This document shows positions 1 to 9,965 of a DNA stretch of 64,000 bases, one piece after another (positions within the stretch are counted from its first letter, which is position 1; every line of letters begins with the position of its first letter). Made by a program: the position numbers and the translations under genes. The notes under the pieces were generated by a model. That model was not told the origin of the DNA, did no database searches, and was given only the letters and a program-made list of their open reading frames with translations. The stretch is from Alicycliphilus denitrificans_A (lineage in GTDB: Bacteria > Pseudomonadota > Gammaproteobacteria > Burkholderiales > Burkholderiaceae_C): assembly GCF_044792555.1 (NCBI RefSeq), contig NZ_CP126238.1, forward strand, positions 496,001 through 560,000, given 5' to 3'.

Positions 1-70
1 TGCGGGATTTTGCGCAGCACAGTGCGAAATTGCTGCTCATTGCCGCAAAGGTTAAAGCGCTTCGCTTCAC

Positions 71-93
71 GTGACTCTCATTTTTGGAGTCAC
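71..93 (+). promoter_or_regulatory. Hairpin over the ribosome binding site of the integrase fragment
   Basis: A 7-bp inverted repeat, GTGACTC (71-77) and GAGTCAC (87-93), has a 9-base loop. The right arm contains the GGAG Shine-Dalgarno of the ATG at 95. If folded in the mRNA it would mask that site. Seen in the sequence; the regulatory role is inference, and the gene it serves is broken. Confidence 0.4.
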
Positions 94-94
94 C

Positions 95-413
95 ATGACC
101 GAGTTTTCCCGCCCTTTCGCTTGCAAACCCACCGGCGCGCCGCGCACCCCTTCGCTGCCCTATCGTCATGGCAAGGGCTGGGCCATCCGGCGCTCCTACA
201 AGGGGCACGCGCTGTTTCTGAGCGGCTTCAGCACCGCAGCGGCTGCGTCCAAAGCGATGCGCCAGCAACAGCAGGATATCGATGGCCAGCAAAAGCCAGC
301 GGGTTTCGGCCCCGAGCGCAGCTGCCTTGCGCAGGCGATGCAGGACTATGCACTGGAGCGCCTGCCGTTCAAGAAAGGTGCCGTGCAGGAGGTGCGTCGC
401 ATCAACGCTTACC
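95..413 (+). pseudogene. Tyrosine recombinase/integrase, N-terminal fragment
   Basis: The first roughly 106 codons of what looks like a phage or island integrase. ATG at 95 has GGAG at 86-89. The peptide contains a GKGWAIRRSYKGH stretch followed by a helical region ending near ERLPFKKGAVQEVRRINAY, resembling the arm-binding and core-binding N-terminal part of proteobacterial tyrosine recombinases. Homology stops at about base 413, where the sequence becomes a transposase remnant on the opposite strand. The frame stays open to 625, but that tail is antisense to the transposase and is not integrase. The catalytic R-H-R-Y domain is missing, so it cannot be an active recombinase. Family assignment is from memory of similar proteins, not from a search. 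Confidence 0.6.
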
Positions 414-1508
414 CTGTCGGCCGTACGGTGGTGAATGGGCCGCACCTTCAGATCCACTGTCTTGAGCGAGCGAAACGCCCGCTCCACATGGGCCAGGTTC
501 TTGTAGTTGCGCACGCACTCGGCCCCATCCATCCGATCCGCCTCCACCGAGGTGCGGATGATGTACACGCCATCGAGCGCCGCCTCGGCCGCAATGGCCT
601 CGCGCTTGCGCGTGAAGGTCAGTGAGTCGGCACCAATTGACCACCTTGCTCACCCGTAGGCCAATGGCGTCCTGGCCGCCCAGCTTGCCCAGCTGGGGAT
701 TGCGGCAGGCCACCAGCCGCTCGCCCGGATAGTCGGGCGAGGACAGCTCCAGCAGATTGCGCTCATCGAACAAATCGAGCTGCAACTGCCCTTGCTCTAC
801 CAGCGTGCGGATGGATGCGCTCTTGAGGGCCGTGATCCAGGCAATGCCATTGTCCTGGCCCGCGCCCGCGTCCAAGCCAACACCGGCGCGCATCTCCTCA
901 ATGGCCCGGCTGGAGATCATGCCGCGGTCGCCCACCATCACCATCTGCTGCACGCCAAACTGCTCGCGCAGGCGTCTGACCTCGGGCAGGAAGGTCTGGC
1001 TGTCGGCCACATTGCCCTCGTGCACCGAGACGGCCACCGGGCAGCAACTGCCCTCCACATAGCTCGAAGACAGGTCGTAGAGCACCAAGGAGCCTTCACC
1101 CAGGTGGCGGCGGCTGAGCTTCTTCTGGATCCTGTCCTGGCGCTCGAGCAGCCAATCCATGGCCAGCACCAAATCGCGCTCGCGGCAGGGTTTGGCGGCC
1201 ACAAGCGAGGCAAAGTCCAGGCGCTGCATGACCAGGCTGATGGCTTGCACATGGCCGTGGGAGCGCGAAGCGGTGATCTCAAAGGCCTGGCCCAGCGGCA
1301 CAAAGGTCTCGCCCTGCAGCGAGCGGCGGATGAGGTCGATGAACTCCTCGGGCAGGTGCGAGAGATTGCCCAGGGTCTCGTTCTTGACGACGCCATCCTC
1401 GCGGTAGCTGCGCCGCAGCAGGTGGGTGCGGTAGACCCGATCCTTGTACTTGCGTGTCGTGGTGACGACGTGGGCTGTTCCGGTGCGAGCAGGCCTTACC
1501 GAATGCAT
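414..1508 (-). pseudogene. Degenerate IS1634-like (IS4 superfamily) DDE transposase
   Basis: The minus-strand ATG at 1508 starts a protein with an N-terminal stretch HVVTTTRKYKDR, then LLRRSYREDG and NETLGNLSHLPEE, and later the conserved VAVSVHEGNVADSQTF and MVMVGDRGMIS blocks of IS1634-type transposases. Three lesions are visible. LVLAM runs straight into DWLLERQDR, where relatives carry about 40 extra residues. SSSYVEGSCCP runs straight into VAVSVHEGN, where about 30 residues are expected. At about 640-650 the frame shifts: the C-terminal part, readable as EAALDGVYIIRTSV and NYKNLAHVERAFRSLK, lies in another frame. The 3' end stops at the junction with the integrase fragment. The size of the missing blocks is recalled family knowledge; the frame change is directly visible. 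Confidence 0.72.
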
Positions 1509-1777
1509 AGGCGATAACTCGCCTGCATGCAAGCGGTTTTTGTGACTACAAAATGCCGTTAATTCATGAGGCTGAAAAGCTATATTTCTCAGGCGTGACA
1601 ACGACTTGCGAACACATTGGTAACGACAGGGTGAGGGGGAACTTCAGCCTAGAAACGGCAGTTGACCGCTTGCCATCTTCACGAGAGCCGCATGGACATT
1701 GACTTTCGCTGCTTCGTTGGCCCTCACCCGTTGGGTGAACGCGCTACACCCTTGCCAGCACCGCGCTCGGGGCGTGG
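1509..1777. other. Intergenic remnant between transposase and CotH-like gene
   Basis: About 270 bases with no convincing gene. It probably holds the 5' flank of the insertion sequence and further decayed DNA. I could not recognise a clear terminal inverted repeat or target-site duplication. Confidence 0.4.
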
Positions 1778-3574
1778 TTAGCAGGGCGTGGCACCGGGCA
1801 TGGCCAGGCAGAGCGCGCCGTCCACGGTCTTGCCGTCAAGGACGGTGCTGTCAAAGGCGTTGCTGCGATTGCCGTCGGCGTCGCTGGCTGTGACGCGCAC
1901 CAGGTACCTGCCGGCGGGCAGCGGCCCCAGGTTCAGCGCCGTGCGGCCCGAAACGGGCGCCGGCTGCAGTGCCATGGTGTCGGCGGCAAAGGCCTCTTTG
2001 CCGGCCACGGCGCGCGCCACCTCCACGCGGTAGCTGATGGGCTTGCCCTGGGGGTGGAAGGGCGCGGGCCAGCCCCAGTCCAGCTCCAGGCTGCCGGCCT
2101 TGTCGCTGCCCGCCAGCCAGAAGGGCATGGGGCGCTGCAGGCTCTCCAGGAAGAGGCCGTGGTTGGCGCCGATCACCGTCTGTAGGCGCTGGTATTCGGC
2201 GGTCCATTGCTGCATGGGCGTGCCCGAACCCCTGGCATCGAGCTGGTCGGCGTCGGGCGCGCGCGCCAGGAGCGGTTCGACGATGGGGCGGTAGCTGTCG
2301 AGCAGTTGCTTGACGGCGGCGTCGGTGAGGTATTTGCCGCGGATTTCCTCCACCGCCGCGCGCAGCAGGGCCAGGTTGCCGGGCGCCGAGAGAAAGCGCC
2401 GGTGCAGGGTGCTGTCCCACCAGCTGCTGAGCCCGCGGTTCCATGACGGATAGGCGGCGGCGCCGGGCTGCTGGGGGTAGCCCAGGGCGCCGTCGTAGTC
2501 CCAGGGCAGGAGGTAGAACCGGTCGCTGCCCAGCGGTTGGTACAGGCCGTAGTTCTGGCTCGCCGTGTCCCAATTGCCCAGCAGGATGGCCGTGGCCAGC
2601 CAGGCCAGGTAGTTGTTGCGGTCGAAGTAGCGCCCGAAGGTCGTCTGCAGCGGTGTCTCGTCGTCGCCCAGGGCCTTTACGGCGGCGACGATGGCCCGGT
2701 GGTTGCCGGAGTCCGACTCGATCTCCAGCAGCTGTTCAAAGCCCGGGCCGGCCTTGCCATCGGCCAGGGTCTGCAGCCTGGCGTCGGCATTGAAATTAAA
2801 CGCGGCGACCTTGTAGACGTTCGAGCCGGCAACCCAGCCGCGGCGTTCCAGATAGCTTTTGCCGCCGAGTTTTTCGACATGGGTGAACAGGCCCATGGGC
2901 TGCGGCCCGGCGCCGTCGCCGGCGTCGTAGCGGATGTCCACGAACTGGGTGCGCAGGCTCTCGTGATAGGGCACGCTGCGCATCAGGTCGAAGGCCAGCT
3001 TGTTGCGCACGCGCGTCAGGTCGTAGGGGTGCTTGTTGAGGTTCAGGGTGTCCTCGCCCGACCAGGTCACGCCCTTGTCGAACTTGACGCGGTAGGACTT
3101 GAGCTGGGCCAGCCGCGTGCTGCTGCCGCGCAGGCGCATCTTGGCCGCGGCGCTTTTCACCTGCCCGTCGCCGCTGCTGGCCAGCACCTTGATCTCGGGC
3201 TCGCAGTCGTCGGCCTTGTCCTCGTCCAGGTTCACCGTGTCCAGCGTCACCATGCCACCGGGGTAGCTTGGCGGCGGGCCTGCCAGCTGCCGGCAGTTGC
3301 TCTTGTCCGCCAGGTACCAGCCGGAGCCGGACACCGGCGTCGGCTGGTAGACCAGGTCCAGCGCCAGCAGCGCCGGCGTGGCGTAGGGGTAGAGGCCCGG
3401 CGCATGCGGCAGGTCACCCGGCCCGGGCGTGAACGGGGCCTGGCTTTGCGGCGGCGCAGGGGGCGTGGGTGGCGACGCAGGCAGGCTCTCGTAGCCCCCG
3501 CCGCCGCAGGATGCCAGGGCCAGGCAGGCGCCGAGCAGGGTCAGGTGGAAGCGGGGGGAGGTTCTGCAATGCAC
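1778..3574 (-). CDS. CotH kinase-like lipoprotein
   Basis: A 598-residue secreted lipoprotein. The signal peptide ends in a lipobox, LALASC, with Cys23 as the lipidation site, followed by a Gly then Pro-rich linker (about residues 24-50). The middle of the protein resembles the CotH family: an invariant-looking DYDGALG motif near residue 355 preceded by LLPW, and a GLFTHVEKLG block that matches the CotH substrate-like loop. CotH proteins from spore formers are atypical protein kinases; the role of the Gram-negative lipoprotein versions is unknown. The C-terminal 100 residues (GRYLVRVTASDADGN) look like a fibronectin type III-like beta domain. The start is GTG; no better ATG precedes the signal peptide. 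It reads away from the mobile-element debris. Confidence 0.75.
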   Translation of the reverse strand: MHCRTSPRFHLTLLGACLALASCGGGGYESLPASPPTPPAPPQSQAPFTPGPGDLPHAPGLYPYATPALLALDLVYQPTPVSGSGWYLADKSNCRQLAGPPPSYPGGMVTLDTVNLDEDKADDCEPEIKVLASSGDGQVKSAAAKMRLRGSSTRLAQLKSYRVKFDKGVTWSGEDTLNLNKHPYDLTRVRNKLAFDLMRSVPYHESLRTQFVDIRYDAGDGAGPQPMGLFTHVEKLGGKSYLERRGWVAGSNVYKVAAFNFNADARLQTLADGKAGPGFEQLLEIESDSGNHRAIVAAVKALGDDETPLQTTFGRYFDRNNYLAWLATAILLGNWDTASQNYGLYQPLGSDRFYLLPWDYDGALGYPQQPGAAAYPSWNRGLSSWWDSTLHRRFLSAPGNLALLRAAVEEIRGKYLTDAAVKQLLDSYRPIVEPLLARAPDADQLDARGSGTPMQQWTAEYQRLQTVIGANHGLFLESLQRPMPFWLAGSDKAGSLELDWGWPAPFHPQGKPISYRVEVARAVAGKEAFAADTMALQPAPVSGRTALNLGPLPAGRYLVRVTASDADGNRSNAFDSTVLDGKTVDGALCLAMPGATPC

Positions 3575-3643
3575 GGGTGGTCCAGGCCTGGGGGTGCAAA
3601 TATTTGCCCTGGGGCGGGCAAGGCGGGTATGGGGGAAGGACTC

Positions 3644-4486
3644 TCAGCCGCTTGCAGCGCCGCCAAACTCTTCGCCGAGCTCGCGCGCGCGGTGCTCCGC
3701 GGCATCGAGTGCGCGCATGAAGCGCTGCGCCACCTCATCGTCTTCCATGGACTGGATGGCGGCATGCGTGGTGCCGCCCTTGGAGGTGACGCGCTGGCGC
3801 AGCACGTCCAGAGGCTCGTCGGCGCGGCGCGCCAGCTCCGAGGCGCCCACGAAGGTGCCGACCGAGAGCTGCTGCGCCTGCTCCTGCGTCAGGCCCATGT
3901 CCACTCCGGCCTGGACCATGGCCTCCAGGAAATAGAACACGTAGGCCGGGCCGGAGCCCGACAGGGCCGTGACGGCGTCGAGCTGTGACTCCTGCTCCAC
4001 CCACAGGTGTGCGCCGGTGGTGGCCACCACCTGTTCGACGAGGGCGCGCTCGGCCGGGGTGACGCCGGCGCGCGCGTACAGGCCGGTCATGCCCTGGCCG
4101 ATGAGGGCTGGCGTATTCGGCATGGCGCGCACGATGCGTTCGCTGCCCAGCCACCGGGCCATGCTGTCCGAACGTATGCCGGCGGCCACGCTCAGGTGCA
4201 GCGCGCCCGCGGTGTGCGGCGCCGCCTGCCGCGCCGCCTCGCTGAAGGTCTGGGGCTTGACGGCCCAGACCACCAGGCGCGCGCGTGCCAGCGCTGCCGT
4301 GGCCGCGGGCTGCGCCGTGACGCCGAACTGCTGGCGCAGCGCGTCGCGCGCCGCCTCGAAGGGCTCGACGACCTCGATCTGGCCGGCCGGCAGGCCCTGC
4401 CGGATCAGGCCGCCGATGATGGCGCTGGCCATGTTGCCGCCGCCGATGAAGGCGATGGGAGGGAGAGGGGAGGCGCTGTCTGTCAT
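3644..4486 (-). CDS. proC: Pyrroline-5-carboxylate reductase
   Basis: Last step of proline synthesis: NAD(P)H reduction of 1-pyrroline-5-carboxylate to L-proline in the cytoplasm. The 280-residue product has the N-terminal dinucleotide fold IAFIGGGNMASAIIGG (residues 11-26), and near residue 160 the family signature ALSGSGPAYVFYFLEAM. Length is normal for ProC (about 270). ATG 4486 was chosen because the extra 23 upstream codons are not ProC-like and the Rossmann strand follows at once. Downstream is the CotH-like gene on the same strand with a 69-base gap; upstream, a dispersed repeat separates it from glpK. Confidence 0.93.
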   Translation of the reverse strand: MTDSASPLPPIAFIGGGNMASAIIGGLIRQGLPAGQIEVVEPFEAARDALRQQFGVTAQPAATAALARARLVVWAVKPQTFSEAARQAAPHTAGALHLSVAAGIRSDSMARWLGSERIVRAMPNTPALIGQGMTGLYARAGVTPAERALVEQVVATTGAHLWVEQESQLDAVTALSGSGPAYVFYFLEAMVQAGVDMGLTQEQAQQLSVGTFVGASELARRADEPLDVLRQRVTSKGGTTHAAIQSMEDDEVAQRFMRALDAAEHRARELGEEFGGAASG

Positions 4487-4570
4487 GGATGGGGCAGAGA
4501 CAAGGATGCGAGACGTGCCATTGTGCGCTGGCTGCGTCCCGTCGTGAAACTTCATATCATTTCCGACTAA

Positions 4571-4606
4571 AAGTAACCAGTATCAAGCGCGGGCAGCTAT
4601 ATTTTT
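4571..4606 (-). repeat. Dispersed palindromic repeat, copy A
   Basis: On the minus strand the unit reads ATATAGCTGCCCGCGCTTGA and then TACTGG. It matches the ATAGCT-N3-GCGCTT half of the repeat family; the right half is degenerate. It lies just past the glpK stop codon, between glpK and proC. Confidence 0.6.
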
Positions 4607-4613
4607 AATAGCT

Positions 4614-6119
<1,506 letters not shown>

Positions 6120-6139
6120 CTTTGGTGCGTGGTGAGTCG

Positions 6140-6910
6140 TCAGGGGTCCTGGGCGACGGTGCATTCGACGGCCGCGTCGTGCAGCAGGGTCGGGAAGGGA
6201 TCGGGTGGCGGGGCGTCGGTGAACAGCCGGTCGATCTGTGCCAGTGTGGCTAGCTGCACCATGGCCGGGCGGCCAAACTTGCTGTGGTCGGCGGCGAGCC
6301 AGACCTCGCGCGCCTGGGCGATGATGGTCTGGGCCACCTTCACCTCGCGCAGGTCGAAGTCGCGCAGCGTGCCGTCGCTCTCGATGCCCGAGATGCCGAT
6401 GAGCGCGATGTCCACGCGGAACTGGCGCATGAAGTCCACCGCCGCCTCGCCCACGATGGCGCGGTCGCGCGCGCGCACCACGCCGCCGGCGACGATGACC
6501 TCGCAGTCGGGGTTGCCGCACAGGATGGCGGCGACGTTGAGGTTGTTGGTGATGACGCGCAGGCCCCGGTGCTGCAAGAGGGCGCGCGCAATGGCCTCGG
6601 TGGTGGTGCCGATGTTCAGGATCAACGAGCAGCCCTGCGGCACCTGGGCCGCTACCGCGCGCGCGATGCGCGCCTTGCCCTCGGCGTTGAGGCTCTCGCG
6701 CTGGGTGTGGGCCAGGTTCTCCACGGTGGAGCCGGGCAGGCGCACGCCGCCGTGAAAGCGCGTCAGCAGCCCCTGCTCGGCCAGGCGCTGCACGTCGCGG
6801 CGCACGGTCTGCAGCGTCACGCCCAGGGCCTCGGCGAGATGCTCCACGCTGGCGCTGCGCTGCTGGCGCACATGGGCCAGCAGCTGGAGTTGGCGGGGGT
6901 TGTGGTTCAC
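6140..6910 (-). CDS. glpR: DeoR-family glycerol-3-phosphate regulon repressor
   Basis: A 256-residue DeoR-type regulator. The N-terminal winged helix-turn-helix is LAEALGVTLQTVRRDVQRL (residues 22-40), followed by the DeoR C-terminal sensor domain with LNIGTTTEAIA, VIVAGGVVR and GISGIESDGTLRDFD, and ADHSKFGRPAM near the C terminus. GlpR proteins are derepressed by glycerol 3-phosphate. Its position between glpK and a divergent glpD supports the assignment. The start is GTG at 6910. Repression of both directions from the 125-base intergenic region is inference. Confidence 0.9.
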   Translation of the reverse strand: MNHNPRQLQLLAHVRQQRSASVEHLAEALGVTLQTVRRDVQRLAEQGLLTRFHGGVRLPGSTVENLAHTQRESLNAEGKARIARAVAAQVPQGCSLILNIGTTTEAIARALLQHRGLRVITNNLNVAAILCGNPDCEVIVAGGVVRARDRAIVGEAAVDFMRQFRVDIALIGISGIESDGTLRDFDLREVKVAQTIIAQAREVWLAADHSKFGRPAMVQLATLAQIDRLFTDAPPPDPFPTLLHDAAVECTVAQDP

Positions 6911-6936
6911 GGTGGGCTGCGGCGGGGTAAGGGGGG

Positions 6937-6966
6937 TTCACAGTGTCACATAAGAAGAAATATAAT
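6937..6966 (+). promoter_or_regulatory. Sigma-70 type promoter of glpD
   Basis: TTCACA (6937-6942) is one mismatch from the -35 consensus, and TATAAT (6961-6966) is a perfect -10, with 18 bases between. It sits 70 bases before the glpD ATG inside an unusually A+T-rich patch for this genome. Read by eye, not mapped. Confidence 0.65.
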
Positions 6967-6982
6967 CAAAAAGGAAAAGAAG

Positions 6983-6994
6983 CGAAAATATTCG
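6983..6994. promoter_or_regulatory. Possible GlpR operator
   Basis: CGAAAATATTCG lies just downstream of the predicted glpD start point. The outer arms CGAA/TTCG are an exact inverted repeat around four A/T bases. This is the kind of short TTCG/CGAA symmetry seen in DeoR/GlpR operators, and it sits where a repressor would block glpD. Inference only. Confidence 0.4.
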
Positions 6995-7035
6995 AACTGT
7001 CGCGGCCCGCGCATCGGCGCCGCCTGAAAGTCGTC

Positions 7036-8634
7036 ATGAACACTGCAAGCCAAGACCAGCCCCTGAGCACCGACCGCGCCGCCTTGCTGGCGCGCCTGGC
7101 CGAGCCCCGCACCTACGACCTGGCGGTGGTTGGCGGCGGCGCCACCGGCCTGGGCGTGGCGCTGGACGCGGCGGCGCGGGGCTTCTCCGTGGTGCTGGTG
7201 GAGTCGCACGACTTTGCCAAGGGCACCTCCTCGCGCGCCACCAAGCTGGTGCATGGCGGCGTGCGCTATCTGGCCCAGGGCAACATCGCCCTGGTGCGCG
7301 AGGCGCTGCACGAGCGCACCACGCTCCTCAACAATGCGCCGCACCTGGCGCAGCCGCTGGCCTTCGTCATGCCCTCGTACAAGCTGTGGGAGACGCCGTT
7401 CTATGGCGTGGGCCTGAAGATGTACGACGCGCTGGCGGGCCAGGCCGGCCTGGGGACGACCGAATTCCTGGGGCGCATGGACACGCTGCGCTGTCTGCCC
7501 ACGGCGCGCGCCGAGGGGCTCAGGGGCGGGGTCAAGTACTGGGACGGGCAGTTCGACGATGCCCGCCTGGCTCTGGCCCTGGCGCGCACGGCGGCGCAGC
7601 GCGGCGCGCTGCTGGTCAATTACTGCCCCGCGCGCGGCCTGCTGCACGAGGGCGGAAAACTGGTTGGCCTGGTCTGCGAGGACGCAGAGTCTGGTCGGCG
7701 CTTCGCACTGCGCGCACGCGCCGTGGTCAACGCCACCGGCGTCTGGGTGGACGAGCTGCGCCAGCAGGACGGCCAGGCCCTGGGCCGGCCCGTGCGCCCC
7801 ATGGTCGCGCCCAGCCAGGGCGTGCACATCGTCGTGGACCGCGACTTCCTGCCCACCGACCACGCCCTGCTGGTGCCCAAGACCGCTGACGGGCGGGTGC
7901 TGTTTGCCGTGCCCTGGCTGGGCAAGCTCATCCTGGGCACCACCGACAGCCCGCGCCAGGACCTGGCGCGCGAGCCGCTGGCGTTCAAGGAGGAGGTGGA
8001 CTTCATCCTGGGCGAGTCGGCCAAGTACCTGCGCCGCGCGCCCGCGGCGCAGGACGTGCGCAGCATCTGGGTCGGCCTGCGCCCGCTGGTCAAGCCGCAG
8101 GACGACGAGGGCGGCAACACCAAGGCCATCAGCCGCGAGCACACCGTGCTGGCCAGCGCCAGCGGCCTGGTCACCGTGACCGGCGGCAAATGGACTACCT
8201 ACCGCGCCATGGCCGAGGATGTGCTGCAAAAATGCTTCGACGCCGGGCTGCTGCCCGCGCGCGCGGCCGGCGTGACTGAGCGGTTGCGCATGGTGGGCAC
8301 GCCGGCGCAGCCGCCGCGCCAGCGCCTGTGCGATGCCCAGGGGCCGCACTCCTATGGCAGCGAAGCGGCGGCCGTCATGCAGTTGTCAGGGGCTGACATC
8401 TGGCTGGCCGATGGGCTGAGTGAGGCCATGGTGCGTTTTGCGGCGCGCTTTGAGTACGCCCGTACCGTGGAGGACATGCTGGCGCGCCGCAGCCGCATGC
8501 TGTTCCTTGATGCCCGCCTGGCGGCACGGCTGGCCCCGCGCGTGGCCGCCATCCTGCAGGAGGAACTGGGGTGCGATCCGCACCTGGCGGACTTTCTGGC
8601 CTTGGCGCAGCAGTATCAGCAGCTGCCAGCTTGA
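7036..8634 (+). CDS. glpD: FAD-dependent glycerol-3-phosphate dehydrogenase (aerobic type)
   Basis: Oxidises sn-glycerol 3-phosphate to dihydroxyacetone phosphate at the inner membrane and passes electrons to quinone. The 532-residue product has an N-terminal FAD fold, DLAVVGGGATGLGVALDAAA (residues 23-42). The flavin-enzyme signature GTSSRATKLVHGGVRYL follows, then GVHIVVDRDF and GKLILGTTDSP. ATG 7036 is chosen because the in-frame upstream extension is Lys/Arg-rich leader inside the promoter region. Divergent from glpR-glpK; together they complete glycerol to dihydroxyacetone phosphate. Its last 19 bases overlap the end of the convergent ugd gene. Confidence 0.95.
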   Translation: MNTASQDQPLSTDRAALLARLAEPRTYDLAVVGGGATGLGVALDAAARGFSVVLVESHDFAKGTSSRATKLVHGGVRYLAQGNIALVREALHERTTLLNNAPHLAQPLAFVMPSYKLWETPFYGVGLKMYDALAGQAGLGTTEFLGRMDTLRCLPTARAEGLRGGVKYWDGQFDDARLALALARTAAQRGALLVNYCPARGLLHEGGKLVGLVCEDAESGRRFALRARAVVNATGVWVDELRQQDGQALGRPVRPMVAPSQGVHIVVDRDFLPTDHALLVPKTADGRVLFAVPWLGKLILGTTDSPRQDLAREPLAFKEEVDFILGESAKYLRRAPAAQDVRSIWVGLRPLVKPQDDEGGNTKAISREHTVLASASGLVTVTGGKWTTYRAMAEDVLQKCFDAGLLPARAAGVTERLRMVGTPAQPPRQRLCDAQGPHSYGSEAAAVMQLSGADIWLADGLSEAMVRFAARFEYARTVEDMLARRSRMLFLDARLAARLAPRVAAILQEELGCDPHLADFLALAQQYQQLPA

Positions 8635-9965
8635 GGGGGCACCGGCGGGCGGCCGATGCAGGAGTAGCCCAGCCCATGGCGCGCGACGATGGCCGGGTCG
8701 TACAGGTTGCGGCCATCGAAGACCATGCGGTCCTTGAGCTGGCGGGCCAGCTCGCCGAAGTCGGGCACGCGGTAGATCTTCCATTCGGTGACGATGGCCA
8801 GGCTGTCGGCCCCTTGCAGCGCCTCGGCGGGGCTGGTGCACAGGGTGAGGTCGGGGCGCTCGCCGAAGATGCGGCGCGCCTCGCCCATGGCGGCCGGGTC
8901 GTGCGCGCGCACCCGGGCACCCGCGGCCCACAGGGCCTGCAGCAGGTTGCGGCTGGGGGCCTCGCGCATGTCGTCGGTCTCGGGCTTGAAGGCCAGGCCC
9001 CAGACGGCGATGGTCTTGCCCCGCAGGCTGCCGCCATAGTGGCCGACGATGCGCTCGCCCAGCACCGCGCGCTGGGCGGCGTTGCGCCGGTCCACGGCCT
9101 GCAGCAGCTCGGGCGCGAAGCCGGTGGACCGCGCCGTGTGGATCAGGGCCTTGACGTCCTTCGGGAAGCAGCTGCCGCCATAGCCCGCGCCCGGGTAGAT
9201 GAAGCTGTAGCCTATGCGCGGGTCGCTGCCTATGCCGCGGCGCACGGCCTCGATGTCGGCGCCCAGGCGCTCGGCCAGGTTGGCGATTTCGTTGATGAAG
9301 CTGATCTTGGTCGCCAGCATGGCGTTGGCCGCGTACTTGGTCAGCTCGGCGCTCCTCACGTCCATCACCACCATCCGGTCGTGGTTGCGGTTGAAGGGCG
9401 CATAGAGCTCGCGCAGCTGGCCCTCGGCCGTGCTGCTGGCGGTGCCGATGATGATGCGGTCGGGGCGCTTGCAGTCGGCCACGGCCGCGCCCTCCTTGAG
9501 GAATTCGGGGTTGGAGACGACCTCGAAGGCGATGGCCACGCCGCGCTCGGCCAGGGCCGCGCCCACCGTGGCGGCCACCTTGTCCGCCGTGCCCACGGGC
9601 ACGGTGGATTTGTTGACGATGGTCCTGGGGCCTGTCATGTGGCTGGCAATGGTGCGCGCCACGGCCAGCACATGTTGCAGGTCGGCGCTGCCGTCCTCGT
9701 CGGGCGGCGTGCCGACGGCCAGGAAGATCAGCTCGCCATGCGCCACGCCCGCCGCCGCATCGGTGCTGAACTGCAGGCGCCCCGCGGCCTGGTTGGACTG
9801 CACCATGGGGGCCAGCCCGGGCTCATGGATGGGCACGCGGCCCGCCTGCAGCGCCGCCACCTTGGCGGCATCCACGTCCACGCACATGACCTCGTGGCCG
9901 ACATCGGCCAGCACCGCACCTTGCACCAGACCGACATAGCCGGTCCCGAAAATCGTGACTTTCAT
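8616..9965 (-). CDS. ugd: UDP-glucose 6-dehydrogenase
   Basis: NAD-dependent four-electron oxidation of UDP-glucose to UDP-glucuronate, a capsule, exopolysaccharide and lipid A-modification precursor. The 449-residue product has the N-terminal FGTGYVGLVQGAVLADVG nucleotide fold. The catalytic cysteine is in GGSCFPKDVK (about residue 260). The middle-domain helix reads KISFINEIANLAERLGAD, and the C-terminal UDP-binding domain contains VWGLAFKPETDDMREAPS. Its ATG overlaps the stop of the upstream epimerase gene (ATGA), so the two are very likely translated from one mRNA. Confidence 0.95.
   Translation of the reverse strand: MKVTIFGTGYVGLVQGAVLADVGHEVMCVDVDAAKVAALQAGRVPIHEPGLAPMVQSNQAAGRLQFSTDAAAGVAHGELIFLAVGTPPDEDGSADLQHVLAVARTIASHMTGPRTIVNKSTVPVGTADKVAATVGAALAERGVAIAFEVVSNPEFLKEGAAVADCKRPDRIIIGTASSTAEGQLRELYAPFNRNHDRMVVMDVRSAELTKYAANAMLATKISFINEIANLAERLGADIEAVRRGIGSDPRIGYSFIYPGAGYGGSCFPKDVKALIHTARSTGFAPELLQAVDRRNAAQRAVLGERIVGHYGGSLRGKTIAVWGLAFKPETDDMREAPSRNLLQALWAAGARVRAHDPAAMGEARRIFGERPDLTLCTSPAEALQGADSLAIVTEWKIYRVPDFGELARQLKDRMVFDGRNLYDPAIVARHGLGYSCIGRPPVPPQAGSC

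Noticed and set aside
1..70. tRNA or tmRNA 3' end as the integrase attachment site
   Set aside because: No T-arm GGTTCGA-type motif or acceptor stem could be recognised in the first 70 bases.
6120..6941. Extension of the glpK frame upstream through glpR
   Set aside because: It is a shifted-frame shadow of glpR (Arg/Pro/Ala rich) and both glpR and the glpK start at 6119 are well supported.
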